Shown: positions 1 through 6,310 of the stretch, in pieces | How positions within the stretch are numbered: the first letter of the stretch is position 1 | Layout of the letters: every line of letters begins with the position of its first letter | Assembly: GCA_035506295.1 (NCBI GenBank) | Contig: DATJPR010000168.1 | Span: 1-8,453 of the forward strand | Length of the DNA stretch: 8,453 nucleotides | Reading direction: 5' to 3' | Origin: DATJPR01 sp035506295 | GTDB lineage: Bacteria > Bacteroidota > Ignavibacteria > UBA10030 > UBA6906 | The notes under the pieces: model-generated | What the model was told of the DNA's origin: nothing | Database searches by the model: none | Seen by the model: only the letters and a program-made list of their open reading frames with translations | Translations under genes and position numbers: made by a program

Positions 1-227
1 AAGACAAAGAGCTTCTCCTCATCGACTTCGGTCTGCACCAGCAGTGTGCTGGAGATCATGTTGAGAAAGAGCGGCACAAGCAGGGCGGCGGCAATACCTA
101 TGCAAACGCTCCTGAGGAGCGAATGACCTTCTCTCCCTGCCCGCCTGTCCAGCAGATGATTCACGATCCCACCGAACCCTCCCGCCAGAAGCATGATTGC
201 CAGAAGCGTGATATTGTGGGTCGACAT
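1..227 (-). CDS. YEATS-associated helix-containing membrane protein, N-terminal part
   Basis: An open frame of 75 codons runs without a stop from an ATG at 227 to the window edge, so the C-terminus is missing. The ATG follows a GGAG Shine-Dalgarno site by about 7 bases. The product has a glycine-rich first membrane helix (residues about 6-25, containing AGGFGGIVN), a basic loop (DRRAGREGH) and a second helix (about 38-63) with the segment LLVPLFLNMISS, followed by an acidic stretch. This pattern resembles the two-helix region of proteins annotated as YEATS-associated helix-containing; that assignment is from memory of the family. No YEATS fold lies in the visible part. The start is 36 bases after the stop of a 52-residue membrane protein on the same strand, so the two are probably co-transcribed. 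Function is unknown; a membrane-anchored sensor or scaffold role is inference. Confidence 0.72.
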   Translation of the reverse strand, partial: MSTHNITLLAIMLLAGGFGGIVNHLLDRRAGREGHSLLRSVCIGIAAALLVPLFLNMISSTLLVQTEVDEEKLFV

Positions 228-263
228 GGAGATTCTCCGATGGATGCGGCTGCCGTGGCAAGC

Positions 264-422
264 CTACGTCCGTCTGAAGCCGTGTGACATCACCCCGAGG
301 ACGACGAGTGCCACGGCGAAGACGGCGCTCCCCACGATTGTGGATATTGCGCGGGCGAGCAATAAAATGGCAATAATCAGACAAACGGAAACGAAGAGGA
401 TCCTCGCGACGCTTCCTTTCAT
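264..422 (-). CDS. Small hydrophobic membrane protein, 52 aa
   Basis: Short gene starting MKGSVARILFVSV, with a GAGGG Shine-Dalgarno site about 9 bases before the ATG at 422. The frame stays open upstream to 515, but those codons have no matching ribosome site and do not look like a leader, so the internal ATG is chosen. The product is almost entirely hydrophobic: helix 1 at about residues 7-25 and helix 2 at about 29-46, with positive charges at the N-terminus (K2, R7) and at the C-terminal end (HGFRR). I do not recognise a family. It lies 36 bases upstream of the YEATS-associated membrane protein on the same strand and is the likely first gene of that operon, so it may be a partner in the same membrane complex; this is inference from position only. 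Confidence 0.6.
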   Translation of the reverse strand: MKGSVARILFVSVCLIIAILLLARAISTIVGSAVFAVALVVLGVMSHGFRRT

Positions 423-759
423 AGGGTAATCCCTCGGGAGGTCAATGAACGGCCTTGACTGTTGCCTGAGCGTGATCCCCCCTTGATGGAGTGCATTGCA
501 CAGAAGGGGGCACATCTATCGCTGGGGGTACACGACGGCAGGCAATGCAAGGTAGTTCCCCGATTCAGAAAAATCAAGCAATCCTTTCTCGCCTTGCATT
601 TCCACGAAAATCGGTGTACTCTCCGGCGGATACGCATTTGACCCCGTTGAGAGTCCGCGACGTACGCTACGCGGTGAATCCCTCTGTGTTCCGGTTCCTT
701 CGTTCTTTTGATTCCTCCGGACTGTACCCGAACAAATCTCACCATCGGGAGAGACCCTC
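423..759. promoter_or_regulatory. Divergent intergenic region (337 bp)
   Basis: This gap separates the minus-strand membrane-protein operon from the plus-strand lipoprotein gene and must contain the start signals of both. No convincing -35/-10 pair is visible; the best plus-strand candidate (TTGACC at 638-643 with TACGCT at 663-668) has a 19-base spacer and a poor -10. Open frames on both strands here have no ribosome sites and no recognisable product, so I leave them uncalled. The one structured element is the inverted repeat at 477-510. The lipoprotein gene itself has a GGAGAG ribosome site 6 bases before its ATG. Confidence 0.5.
477..510. repeat. Nested inverted repeat, possible operator or hairpin
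   Basis: Outer arms CCCCCTT (478-484) and AAGGGGG (504-510) are perfectly complementary. Inside them lies a second pair, GTGCA (491-495) and TGCAC (497-501), forming the near-palindrome GTGCATTGCAC. The element lies about 55-90 bases upstream of the small membrane protein start. It could be a protein-binding site between the divergent genes or an RNA hairpin in the 5' leader of the minus-strand operon. No U-run follows on either strand, so it does not look like a terminator. Confidence 0.4.
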
Positions 760-2838
760 ATGGCACGTTTACTCCTTTTCCGAATGGGCGTTTTCGCGCT
801 TGCCTGTCTGATCGTGGCCGACCTTTCCTGCAAGAAAAGTGAAGGCCCGGTCGGGCCGGGGTCGTCTCCGACCACCATCGGACAGCTTGCAGTGAGCCCG
901 AACTCGATTCTTGCAAATACGCCGACGGATGTTACCATACACCTGATGGTACCTGCCGGAGTCCGGCTTGTTGATTCCACCGTGAAGATCGTGCGGCTGG
1001 ACGCCTCCGGCAATCAGATTGGTGACATCGGCTTTCTGTATGACGACGGCTCACTTGTTCACGGCGACGACATCATCGGAGACAACATCTACAGCACGAT
1101 CATTACCCTCAATGAGACAACCGCCGGCCAACTCCGTCTACGTGCTGTCGCCACCATAAAGAGCCCGACGCCATTTGTGAGCAGCACATCATCCGATTAT
1201 GCGATACCGGTCTACAGCGAGATCACGACGCAGGAATACGGCGCAATGGTCTCGACGTATGATTCTTCCGAAGTCAAGATCAAGCAGTTTCTAGCTGCCA
1301 GTCCCTCGAATCTCTCAGCTGTCGTCAGCCAGCTTTCCACCTGGCTTCAGACAAAGCCGGCGGTGGCCTCGGTGCAAAACGGCGGAGGGAACAGCATACT
1401 TCTTCGATTCGCATCAGGGCTGAACGGAGGGATCATCCTCTCCCAGGAAGACGCAACCGGCTACATTCAAACCCGCGGCGGGGGCGATCCGACCAGGCAA
1501 CGCAGGTCATCGAAGGCTGTTCCCTTGAACAAGCAAACGACAGGCGCGCTGCGGAATGACGGGCTGACACGGGTTTCGATGGCTGGGGCGATCGATCCAA
1601 ACATCATTGGCAATCGCAATGTCCTGATCTGGGCGCCATTCGAGGATGTCTTTCCGGCCAACGAGCGTCCGTCGATCGAAACCCTTCTGGCGAATTCCGG
1701 CTACGACTTTTCGGTGACAACGTACATTAATGCCGCAGCGACGGTGCGCATGTTGACGCATATGACCGACTACGGCTTCGTGATCCTGGCGACCCATGGG
1801 GCGCAGGGGAAAGAGTTCGGGTCTGGAGAAGTCGTTGATACGAATGCTGCAATGTACAAGTCGCTCTACAAAGCCATGCTGGCAGGCGGTGAAAATGCGG
1901 CGCTGGGCATCTGGGAAAACGTCGTCATTACCGAAGGATGGGTTTTCAAGACGCGCGCGGATATCTATGCGATCCGATATCCGTTTATCCGAAACCTCCT
2001 GGGTCAATTTCCAAACAGCGTCATATTGAACAACTCGTGCGAAAGCGCAATGAGTGCAGACCTCTGGAATGCGTTCTCCTCGAAGGGAGCAAAAAGCTAC
2101 TACGGTTACGATCTTATCGTCAACTGCGGCTACTGTGTCACGAATGCCGACACGCTGATCGGTCGGCTCTGCAGGGATCTCAAGAACACGGGACAGTCTT
2201 TCGATATCTCCCTTGACCCCCAGTCGCCGCACGCGAACTTCAAGCTCCTTGGTAGCCAGGATCTCCATTACCCCGATTCCCTCATCAACGGGGATTTCGA
2301 GTTTGGCAAGATCGACGGCTGGACGAAGTCGGGGGACGGCCGTGTCGTCAGCCAGCTGTCGTATGTTGTGCCGACCGGCGGGAGCTACATGGGGATACTT
2401 TCCACCGGATTGGGATATACGACATCGAGCGGCAGCATCTCACAGACATTTCATGTGCGGCAAGGGCAGAGCACCCTCACGGTGAAGTGGAACTTCCTGT
2501 CCGAGGAATTCCTTGAATATGTCGGTTCACAGTATCAGGACTACTTCCAGATTGTAGTCAAGAATGCCTCGGGGACGGAGACTGTCCTGCTGAACGCCAC
2601 GATAGATGGATTGGCGAACCAATTCGGCGCCACGAAGCAAAATGCCGGGTCTCTGGTTTACGTCTCACCCGATATCGTCTTCGATCGGGGGGACGTCTAC
2701 ATGACTGGCTGGCAGACGTCAACCTTCACGATATCACAGTATGCAGGACAGAAGATCACGCTGATCCTTCGGGCGGGCGACGTGGGGGACAGCATCTATG
2801 ATACGGCGATTCTCCTGGATGATATCAGCGTCCAATGA
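760..2838 (+). CDS. Lipoprotein with caspase-like (clan CD) domain and C-terminal beta domain
   Basis: A 692-residue secreted protein. The N-terminus is a lipoprotein signal (hydrophobic residues 10-20, then DLSC with Cys24 as the probable lipidated residue; Asp at -3 is atypical), so it should be anchored in a membrane facing the periplasm or outside. Residues about 40-150 form an Ig-like beta domain with an acidic loop (YDDGSLVHGDDIIGD, residues 94-108) resembling calcium-binding loops of choice-of-anchor X-type domains. Residues about 285-480 carry the caspase-like pattern: a hydrophobic strand ending in ATHG (His346), then after about 80 residues a strand ending in NNSCES (Cys427), followed by a helix and GAKSYYGY. 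This matches the His/Cys dyad spacing and strand ends of clan CD peptidases (caspase, C25, CHAT). Residues 506-692 form a jelly-roll-like domain with NGDFEFG, FLSEEFLEYVGSQYQDYF and a final LLDDISV strand. Protease activity is inferred, not shown. A GGAGAG ribosome site precedes the ATG by 6 bases. Confidence 0.8.
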   Translation: MARLLLFRMGVFALACLIVADLSCKKSEGPVGPGSSPTTIGQLAVSPNSILANTPTDVTIHLMVPAGVRLVDSTVKIVRLDASGNQIGDIGFLYDDGSLVHGDDIIGDNIYSTIITLNETTAGQLRLRAVATIKSPTPFVSSTSSDYAIPVYSEITTQEYGAMVSTYDSSEVKIKQFLAASPSNLSAVVSQLSTWLQTKPAVASVQNGGGNSILLRFASGLNGGIILSQEDATGYIQTRGGGDPTRQRRSSKAVPLNKQTTGALRNDGLTRVSMAGAIDPNIIGNRNVLIWAPFEDVFPANERPSIETLLANSGYDFSVTTYINAAATVRMLTHMTDYGFVILATHGAQGKEFGSGEVVDTNAAMYKSLYKAMLAGGENAALGIWENVVITEGWVFKTRADIYAIRYPFIRNLLGQFPNSVILNNSCESAMSADLWNAFSSKGAKSYYGYDLIVNCGYCVTNADTLIGRLCRDLKNTGQSFDISLDPQSPHANFKLLGSQDLHYPDSLINGDFEFGKIDGWTKSGDGRVVSQLSYVVPTGGSYMGILSTGLGYTTSSGSISQTFHVRQGQSTLTVKWNFLSEEFLEYVGSQYQDYFQIVVKNASGTETVLLNATIDGLANQFGATKQNAGSLVYVSPDIVFDRGDVYMTGWQTSTFTISQYAGQKITLILRAGDVGDSIYDTAILLDDISVQ

Positions 2839-3174
2839 GGGGCGAAGCCAAATCTCCATCCCGATGGGTTTCTGATGAATTTCACAGTTCGTGCCGAAGG
2901 ACGTTGCTGCAGCAAATTTCTCCATCTCTGCGGCGCGGCACACGATGAAATCGAATGACGCATCGGCAAACGGCATCTTTGCAGCATCGCCGAGGGTAAA
3001 CGACGCCGAGACGCCTTCCCGCCGGGCAAGAGCTGTGGCGATCTTGACGAACGAGCGGCGGATATCCAGGCCCTTCACAGTGTATTCCTCGAGGTCCTTG
3101 ACGGTAACTTTGGAATACCACGAGGCGATCGGCTCCTCCATGCCCATGCCCCTGTATGCTTTCCGCCTGCTCAT
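2734..3174 (-). pseudogene. Class I SAM-dependent methyltransferase remnant with two internal deletions
   Basis: The frame starts at ATG 3174 behind an AGAAGAG-type ribosome site. Its first 31 residues (through EEPIASWYSKVTVKDLEEY) match the start of a class I methyltransferase family. It then jumps directly to the acidic end of motif I (VKGLDIRRSFVKIA) near 3081, so the roughly 30-40 residues holding the glycine-rich SAM loop are absent. The post-motif region follows (GDAAKMPFADASFDFIVCRAA). Near 2931 it jumps again to what looks like the family's C-terminal segment (EMEKFAAATSFGTNCEIHQ, then KPIGMEIWL), skipping roughly 80 residues including the usual HRVLKPGG motif. Both joins keep the frame. 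After about 2842 the family resemblance ends and the frame continues 105 bases into the 3' end of the convergent lipoprotein gene. It lies just downstream of the pentapeptide gene. It cannot bind SAM normally and is most likely decayed; deletion sizes are estimated from memory of relatives. Confidence 0.68.
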
Positions 3175-3197
3175 GTCGCTCTTCTTTCTTCGTGCCT

Positions 3198-3917
3198 TCA
3201 ACGAACGATGACCTTGCTCACATCCGCCTTGTAAGCTTTCAGGACCGCGTAGGTGAGCTTGTCCATAGTTGCCCCTTCAAACACCGTTTTCTTGAGGTCC
3301 GTCCTGAGCGAAACATTGATCAGCGTCGCGTTACGGAACGATGTGTTCCGAAGTCCGCTATAGTCGAAGTTCACCCCGTTCAACGTAAGATTGTCGAACG
3401 ACACGGATTGCAGATTTGACATCCGGAAGTCCACATTGTCGAGGACGGCGCCGTCGAAGGTGGCGCCTTTGAGTTCCGACTTTTTGATCTTTGCGCCAGT
3501 GAGGTTTGCCTTGTTGAAATTCACGTCGGCGAGATTGCAGTAGCGAAACGATCCATTGCGAAGATCCGAGGAGCTGAAATCGGACTTCCGGAGGTTGCTG
3601 TAGTCGAAGTTCCTTCCCTCGGCAACGATCGAGCTCAGGTCGGAGTCTTGCATATTGCTGGCCCGGAAATCCGCGTGGATATTCTGCTGCAGCTCCTTTC
3701 CTTTTTCGGTGATTGCAGAGACGATCTCCGAAATTTCGCCCATGGAATCGAGCGTCATCTTCAGCGCTGTCTCCTCATCGTATCCCTGGTTTCGGAGGTC
3801 CTGGAACCGTTCTTGCAGGTCGTGGTACAACTCCTCCTTCAATTCGCCGACCGGCTTCAACGCCTCATACGGAGCGAACGCGCGGTTGATATGCTCTTTC
3901 AGTGGATCGGTTTTCAT
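3198..3917 (-). CDS. Pentapeptide-repeat protein with N-terminal permease-prefix-like domain
   Basis: A 239-residue protein. Residues about 5-75 are a charged helical domain with ELKEELYHDLQERFQDL followed by GYDEETALKMTLDSMGEISEI, the signature seen in DUF1700/HAAS and permease-prefix domains that usually accompany PadR regulators. Residues about 82-215 are pentapeptide repeats of the A(D/N)LXX type (DFRASNMQDSDL, NFDYSNLRKSDF, VNFNKANLTGAKI and so on), expected to fold as a right-handed quadrilateral beta helix. There is no signal peptide and no membrane helix, so it is probably cytoplasmic. The ATG at 3917 follows GAGGG by 7 bases and is 13 bases after the PadR stop, so the two genes form an operon, probably repressed by PadR. 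Its role is unknown; pentapeptide helices act in protein or DNA mimicry and scaffolding in other proteins. The N-domain assignment is inference from pattern. Confidence 0.82.
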   Translation of the reverse strand: MKTDPLKEHINRAFAPYEALKPVGELKEELYHDLQERFQDLRNQGYDEETALKMTLDSMGEISEIVSAITEKGKELQQNIHADFRASNMQDSDLSSIVAEGRNFDYSNLRKSDFSSSDLRNGSFRYCNLADVNFNKANLTGAKIKKSELKGATFDGAVLDNVDFRMSNLQSVSFDNLTLNGVNFDYSGLRNTSFRNATLINVSLRTDLKKTVFEGATMDKLTYAVLKAYKADVSKVIVR

Positions 3918-3930
3918 CGCTTTTCCCTCG

Positions 3931-4257
3931 TTAGATCAATTGATCGAGTATTGTTTTCAGGTATTCCCAGTTTTGCTTGTTCTGCCGATAGGTCATGAGT
4001 CCGGCTTCGGTAATCCGGTAGTATCGTCGTCTGCCTCCCTGAGTTTCGTCCCCCCAGTAGGAGGTGATTTTTCCCTCCTGTTCCAATCGCTTCAGGCTGG
4101 AGTACATGGTTGCCTCCTTGAGTTCGTACTCTCCCTTCGAACCGGCAAGTACGAGCTTGCAGATCTCGTAGCCGTACTTGTCTCCTGCGCTGAGCAACCG
4201 GAGGATGATGGTGTCGGTGTGGCCCCGGATGACATCAGAAGAAATTCTGTTATCCAC
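3931..4257 (-). CDS. PadR-family transcriptional regulator
   Basis: A 108-residue winged-helix protein: residues about 12-85 contain HTDTIILRLLSAGDKYGYEI, then YELKEATMYSSLKRLEQEGKI, then GGRRRYYRITEAG, the wing motif typical of PadR. The short C-terminal helix (residues about 85-108) would provide dimerisation. The start is GTG at 4257, preceded by AGGA with a 9-base spacer; no in-frame ATG gives a better start. The gene is first in an operon with the pentapeptide-repeat protein and sits under a strong promoter overlapped by an inverted repeat, so autorepression released by an unknown ligand is the likely mode. PadR repressors next to genes carrying permease-prefix/HAAS domains are a familiar pairing. 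Confidence 0.93.
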   Translation of the reverse strand: MDNRISSDVIRGHTDTIILRLLSAGDKYGYEICKLVLAGSKGEYELKEATMYSSLKRLEQEGKITSYWGDETQGGRRRYYRITEAGLMTYRQNKQNWEYLKTILDQLI

Positions 4258-4285
4258 GGTAGATTGTCCTTTTCTGTCATATTAC

Positions 4286-4314
4286 AATATACAAAATAAT
4301 ACTATGTCTGTCAA
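4286..4314 (-). promoter_or_regulatory. Sigma-70-type promoter of the PadR operon
   Basis: Read on the minus strand: TTGACA (4314-4309), a 17-base spacer, then TATATT (4291-4286), one mismatch from TATAAT. The predicted start of transcription is near 4279, about 20 bases before the GTG start codon of padR, leaving room for its AGGA ribosome site. Confidence 0.8.
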
Positions 4315-4326
4315 GATACTATGACA
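4309..4326. promoter_or_regulatory. Candidate PadR operator (TGTCA-N8-TGACA)
   Basis: Perfect 5-bp inverted arms TGTCA (4309-4313) and TGACA (4322-4326) are separated by 8 bases, the same geometry as known PadR boxes (ATGT-N8-ACAT). The site covers the -35 element of the padR promoter. Two further signals lie beside it: the direct repeat ATACTATG at 4299-4306 and 4316-4323 (17-bp period), and the inverted repeat ATATT-AC-AATAT at 4279-4290 over the -10 end. Autorepression is inferred. Confidence 0.5.
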
Positions 4327-4353
4327 AATATTTTTCAGGGAGATGGCTCTCTT

Positions 4354-4382
4354 CTTGCCAGGTACCGCTCTGCACTGGCAAG
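4354..4382. terminator. Hairpin downstream of the DUF1634 gene, weak terminator candidate
   Basis: Perfect 8-bp arms CTTGCCAG (4354-4361) and CTGGCAAG (4375-4382) enclose a 13-base loop, about 40 bases after the DUF1634 stop on the minus strand and before the padR promoter. No U-run follows the stem on the minus strand, so it may be a 3'-end stabilising hairpin or a factor-assisted terminator rather than a classic intrinsic one. Confidence 0.4.
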
Positions 4383-4422
4383 CTTGTTTGAAGGTGTGGC
4401 AGAGGGTGGTGAAGCGCTTATC

Positions 4423-4854
4423 CTACTCGATGGCGCCGAGAACGAAGGAAAGGAACAGCAGCAACAACACGAGGGTGGTTATCGCGGTGAAGACTTTGTC
4501 TCGGTGGACGATGAATGCAAAGATCGAGACTGCCACCCGCATGACAGGCGTGGCGATGAGCATAAGAAGTCCCAACCCAATAATTGCCTCGCCTTGAAAG
4601 CTCCCTACACCAAGGAACACGTCTCCGATGGTGTGTGGATAAGCGGCATGCGTCGAGGTCAGCGCCTGGTAGGATTCTGCAGAATTGAGAGAGTGGGGAT
4701 GCTGGAGGAACATTACGGAAAGGCCGAACACAACAAGGGCGAGGCTCGATATCACCCCGACGCGCAGGATCGTGCTGATGACAAGCTCCACTGTGCGGAT
4801 ACGTTTGTCGGTGAGAGCGGGGTCGAGCGGCTGGTCACTCAGAGGGCTCATCAT
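4423..4854 (-). CDS. DUF1634 membrane protein
   Basis: A 143-residue protein with a charged N-terminus and three predicted membrane helices (about residues 24-50, 86-114 and 121-141). The sequence GEAIIGLGLLMLIATPVMRVAVSIFAF is the typical DUF1634 core. Members of this family usually sit next to TauE/SafE transporters, and here the ATG at 4854 overlaps the exporter stop codon in an ATGA junction, so translation is coupled. An AAGGGA ribosome site lies about 7 bases upstream. A second ATG follows immediately (4851), so the start could be one codon shorter; the frame also extends upstream to 4893 but that would lie wholly inside the exporter gene. The role is unknown; an accessory subunit of the exporter is the natural inference. 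Confidence 0.88.
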   Translation of the reverse strand: MMSPLSDQPLDPALTDKRIRTVELVISTILRVGVISSLALVVFGLSVMFLQHPHSLNSAESYQALTSTHAAYPHTIGDVFLGVGSFQGEAIIGLGLLMLIATPVMRVAVSIFAFIVHRDKVFTAITTLVLLLLFLSFVLGAIE

Positions 4855-5690
4855 CCGTGGATCCCTTTCAGCAGCATCTGAACAGAGACCCAAATCAGCA
4901 CAACGACAAATGCCAGCCGGATCGTTGAGCTGTGCAACCGCCCCAGCAGGTGTGTCCCCAGAGTTGCGCCGATAAGGACGCCCGTCGCCACAGGAGCAGC
5001 AATGAAGGGGTTGATATCCCCGCGAACGAAATAGAGTCCTGCGCTCGCGGCGGCTGTCACCCCGATCATGAAATTACTCGTGGCGGTGGAGACCTTGATC
5101 GGAAGCCGCATCGCCAGGTCCATTGCGGGGACTTTCAATGCGCCCGAACCGATCCCGAGGAGGCCGCTCATGAGCCCGGCAAAGTACATGAGGACAAGCC
5201 CTATGCGTGTGCCCACGACGCGATAAGAGACCTCCTTGCCCACGGCCTCATCGTAGTAGCTGCTATGCAGGCGGAGGTAGTCGGCGAGCGGTGCCGCTCG
5301 GGTGATTTCATGTGCATGCTCTCGTCTCTTGCGAAGCATCATCAACGACGAGTAGCCCATGACGACGCCGAAAATGATGTAGAGCCATTTCCCGACAAGA
5401 ATGCCCGCAACGTACGCCCCGCTCAGGGCGCCGATCGTCGTTGCGATCTCGAGCACCATCGCCACCCGTAGGTTCGTCAGTCGTTCCCTCACGTAGATCG
5501 CCGCCGCTCCACTTGAGGTCGCAATGACGGACACAATCGATGCGCCGATCGCGAACCGGATGTCGATCCCGAACAACAACGTGAGGACGGGGATGACGAT
5601 GATTCCCCCTCCCAACCCGAGGAGCGAACCAAAGACACCGGCCACGATGGAGACGAGGAAGAGAAGAAGTGCAAAAAGCAGTGGAGTCAT
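4851..5690 (-). CDS. TauE/SafE-family sulfite/organosulfonate exporter-type permease
   Basis: A 279-residue membrane protein with the two-fold internal repeat of TauE/SafE (TSUP) permeases. Repeat 1 carries GSLLGLGGGIIVIPVLTLL (residues 21-39) with an ASIVSVIATSSGAA helix. A cytoplasmic loop (about 120-158) follows, then repeat 2 with SGLLGIGSGALKVPAMDL (residues 175-192) and STATSNFMIGVTA. About eight membrane helices are expected. Relatives export sulfite, sulfoacetate or related C1/C2 sulfur compounds; the substrate here is not visible. The ATG at 5690 is chosen because the helix 1 sequence starts right after it; the frame extends 39 codons upstream to 5807 but that part is charged and unlike the family. 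No good Shine-Dalgarno site is seen. It is translationally coupled to DUF1634 downstream and lies 129 bases after DUF4395, probably in the same transcript controlled by the cysteine leader. Confidence 0.9.
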   Translation of the reverse strand: MTPLLFALLLFLVSIVAGVFGSLLGLGGGIIVIPVLTLLFGIDIRFAIGASIVSVIATSSGAAAIYVRERLTNLRVAMVLEIATTIGALSGAYVAGILVGKWLYIIFGVVMGYSSLMMLRKRREHAHEITRAAPLADYLRLHSSYYDEAVGKEVSYRVVGTRIGLVLMYFAGLMSGLLGIGSGALKVPAMDLAMRLPIKVSTATSNFMIGVTAAASAGLYFVRGDINPFIAAPVATGVLIGATLGTHLLGRLHSSTIRLAFVVVLIWVSVQMLLKGIHG

Positions 5691-5819
5691 GCTATCATGC
5701 GCACATAGAGCGGAATATTTCTCACGTTGCAAGATAGCTGTTTTCGGTGTTGAAAACCAACCCTCGGGCCAACGTCCCCGCATACGAGATCCGGCCTGGC
5801 CGGTCAACGACCCCGTTTT

Positions 5820-6284
5820 TCATTCCTCCGATCGGAACCTCGGGATCCACCGACCGAGCAGCAGGGAGTAGACATAGCAGCCCACGCAGAAGTTCAGCGC
5901 CGACTCCAGGAACGCGCACGTTGCCAGGACGATTCCCGCAACGAGTCCGGGCACGTTCCAGTCGACGAGAAAGGCCATGGCGATGAAGGAACTGAACAGC
6001 AAGCCGATGCCAGCGGCGAACCTTTTCGGTGCTGCATCCGTGGGTTTTGGCTTCAAGGAGAGCAGATCACGTCCCCATTGCGCAGCGGCTCTCACCGGGC
6101 TGAACCGCGCGAAGCCGATTGTCCTGAGTGCGAAATCGACGGCAAGTCCGGTCATCAGCAACGGCGACCGGAGCGACAGTCCAACGATGGTGATCGCAAG
6201 AACGAAAGCAGCCGTCAATCGGGCGACGTTCTCATCAATGCGTTTCGGAGAAATGGGGCAGAATAGCTCAAACGAGTACGTCAT
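5820..6284 (-). CDS. DUF4395 membrane protein with paired cysteines
   Basis: A 154-residue protein matching the DUF4395 pattern: FCPIS followed by RIDENVARL at the N-terminus (Cys9), two hydrophobic helices (about 23-56), the loop KPKPTDAAPKRFAAGIG (residues 78-94) and a final pair of helices with FCVGCYVYSLL (Cys133 and Cys136). The CPxS and CxGC cysteines suggest thiol redox or sulfur-carrier chemistry at the membrane; relatives often neighbour thioredoxin or sulfurtransferase genes. The ATG at 6284 follows AGAGGTG closely and is preferred to the upstream open codons, which overlap the attenuator terminator. It is the first structural gene after the cysteine-rich leader and its terminator hairpin, so it is the direct target of the proposed attenuation. 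Exact biochemical role is unknown. Confidence 0.88.
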   Translation of the reverse strand: MTYSFELFCPISPKRIDENVARLTAAFVLAITIVGLSLRSPLLMTGLAVDFALRTIGFARFSPVRAAAQWGRDLLSLKPKPTDAAPKRFAAGIGLLFSSFIAMAFLVDWNVPGLVAGIVLATCAFLESALNFCVGCYVYSLLLGRWIPRFRSEE

Positions 6285-6310
6285 ATCACCTCTTGTGAAT
6301 GCATGATGCA

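Noticed and set aside
19..384. Minus-strand frame of 121 codons across the left membrane genes
   Set aside because: Basic, low-complexity product overlapping two better frames that encode clear membrane helices with good ribosome sites.
516..1013. Minus-strand frame of 165 codons across the start of the lipoprotein gene
   Set aside because: No family resemblance and it runs antisense through the lipoprotein signal peptide and first domain.
1507..2268. Long open frame of 253 codons on the minus strand inside the lipoprotein gene
   Set aside because: The product is arginine-rich without recognisable motifs, it lies entirely antisense to a well-supported coding region, and no ribosome site precedes it.
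4321..4881. Plus-strand frame of 186 codons opposite the DUF1634 gene
   Set aside because: It mirrors the DUF1634 coding sequence and its product is a highly charged, low-complexity shadow.
4932..5471. Plus-strand frame of 179 codons opposite the exporter
   Set aside because: His/Asp/Arg-rich product typical of the antisense of hydrophobic membrane codons.
5791..5803. Palindrome CCGGCCTGGCCGG as a terminator after DUF4395
   Set aside because: The loop is a single base and no U-run follows on the minus strand, so it would not act as an intrinsic terminator; the sequence may be incidental or a minor processing site.
5691..5807. Upstream 39-codon extension of the TauE/SafE gene
   Set aside because: The extension is charged, lacks a ribosome site and has no counterpart in the family; the helix 1 sequence begins right after the ATG at 5690.
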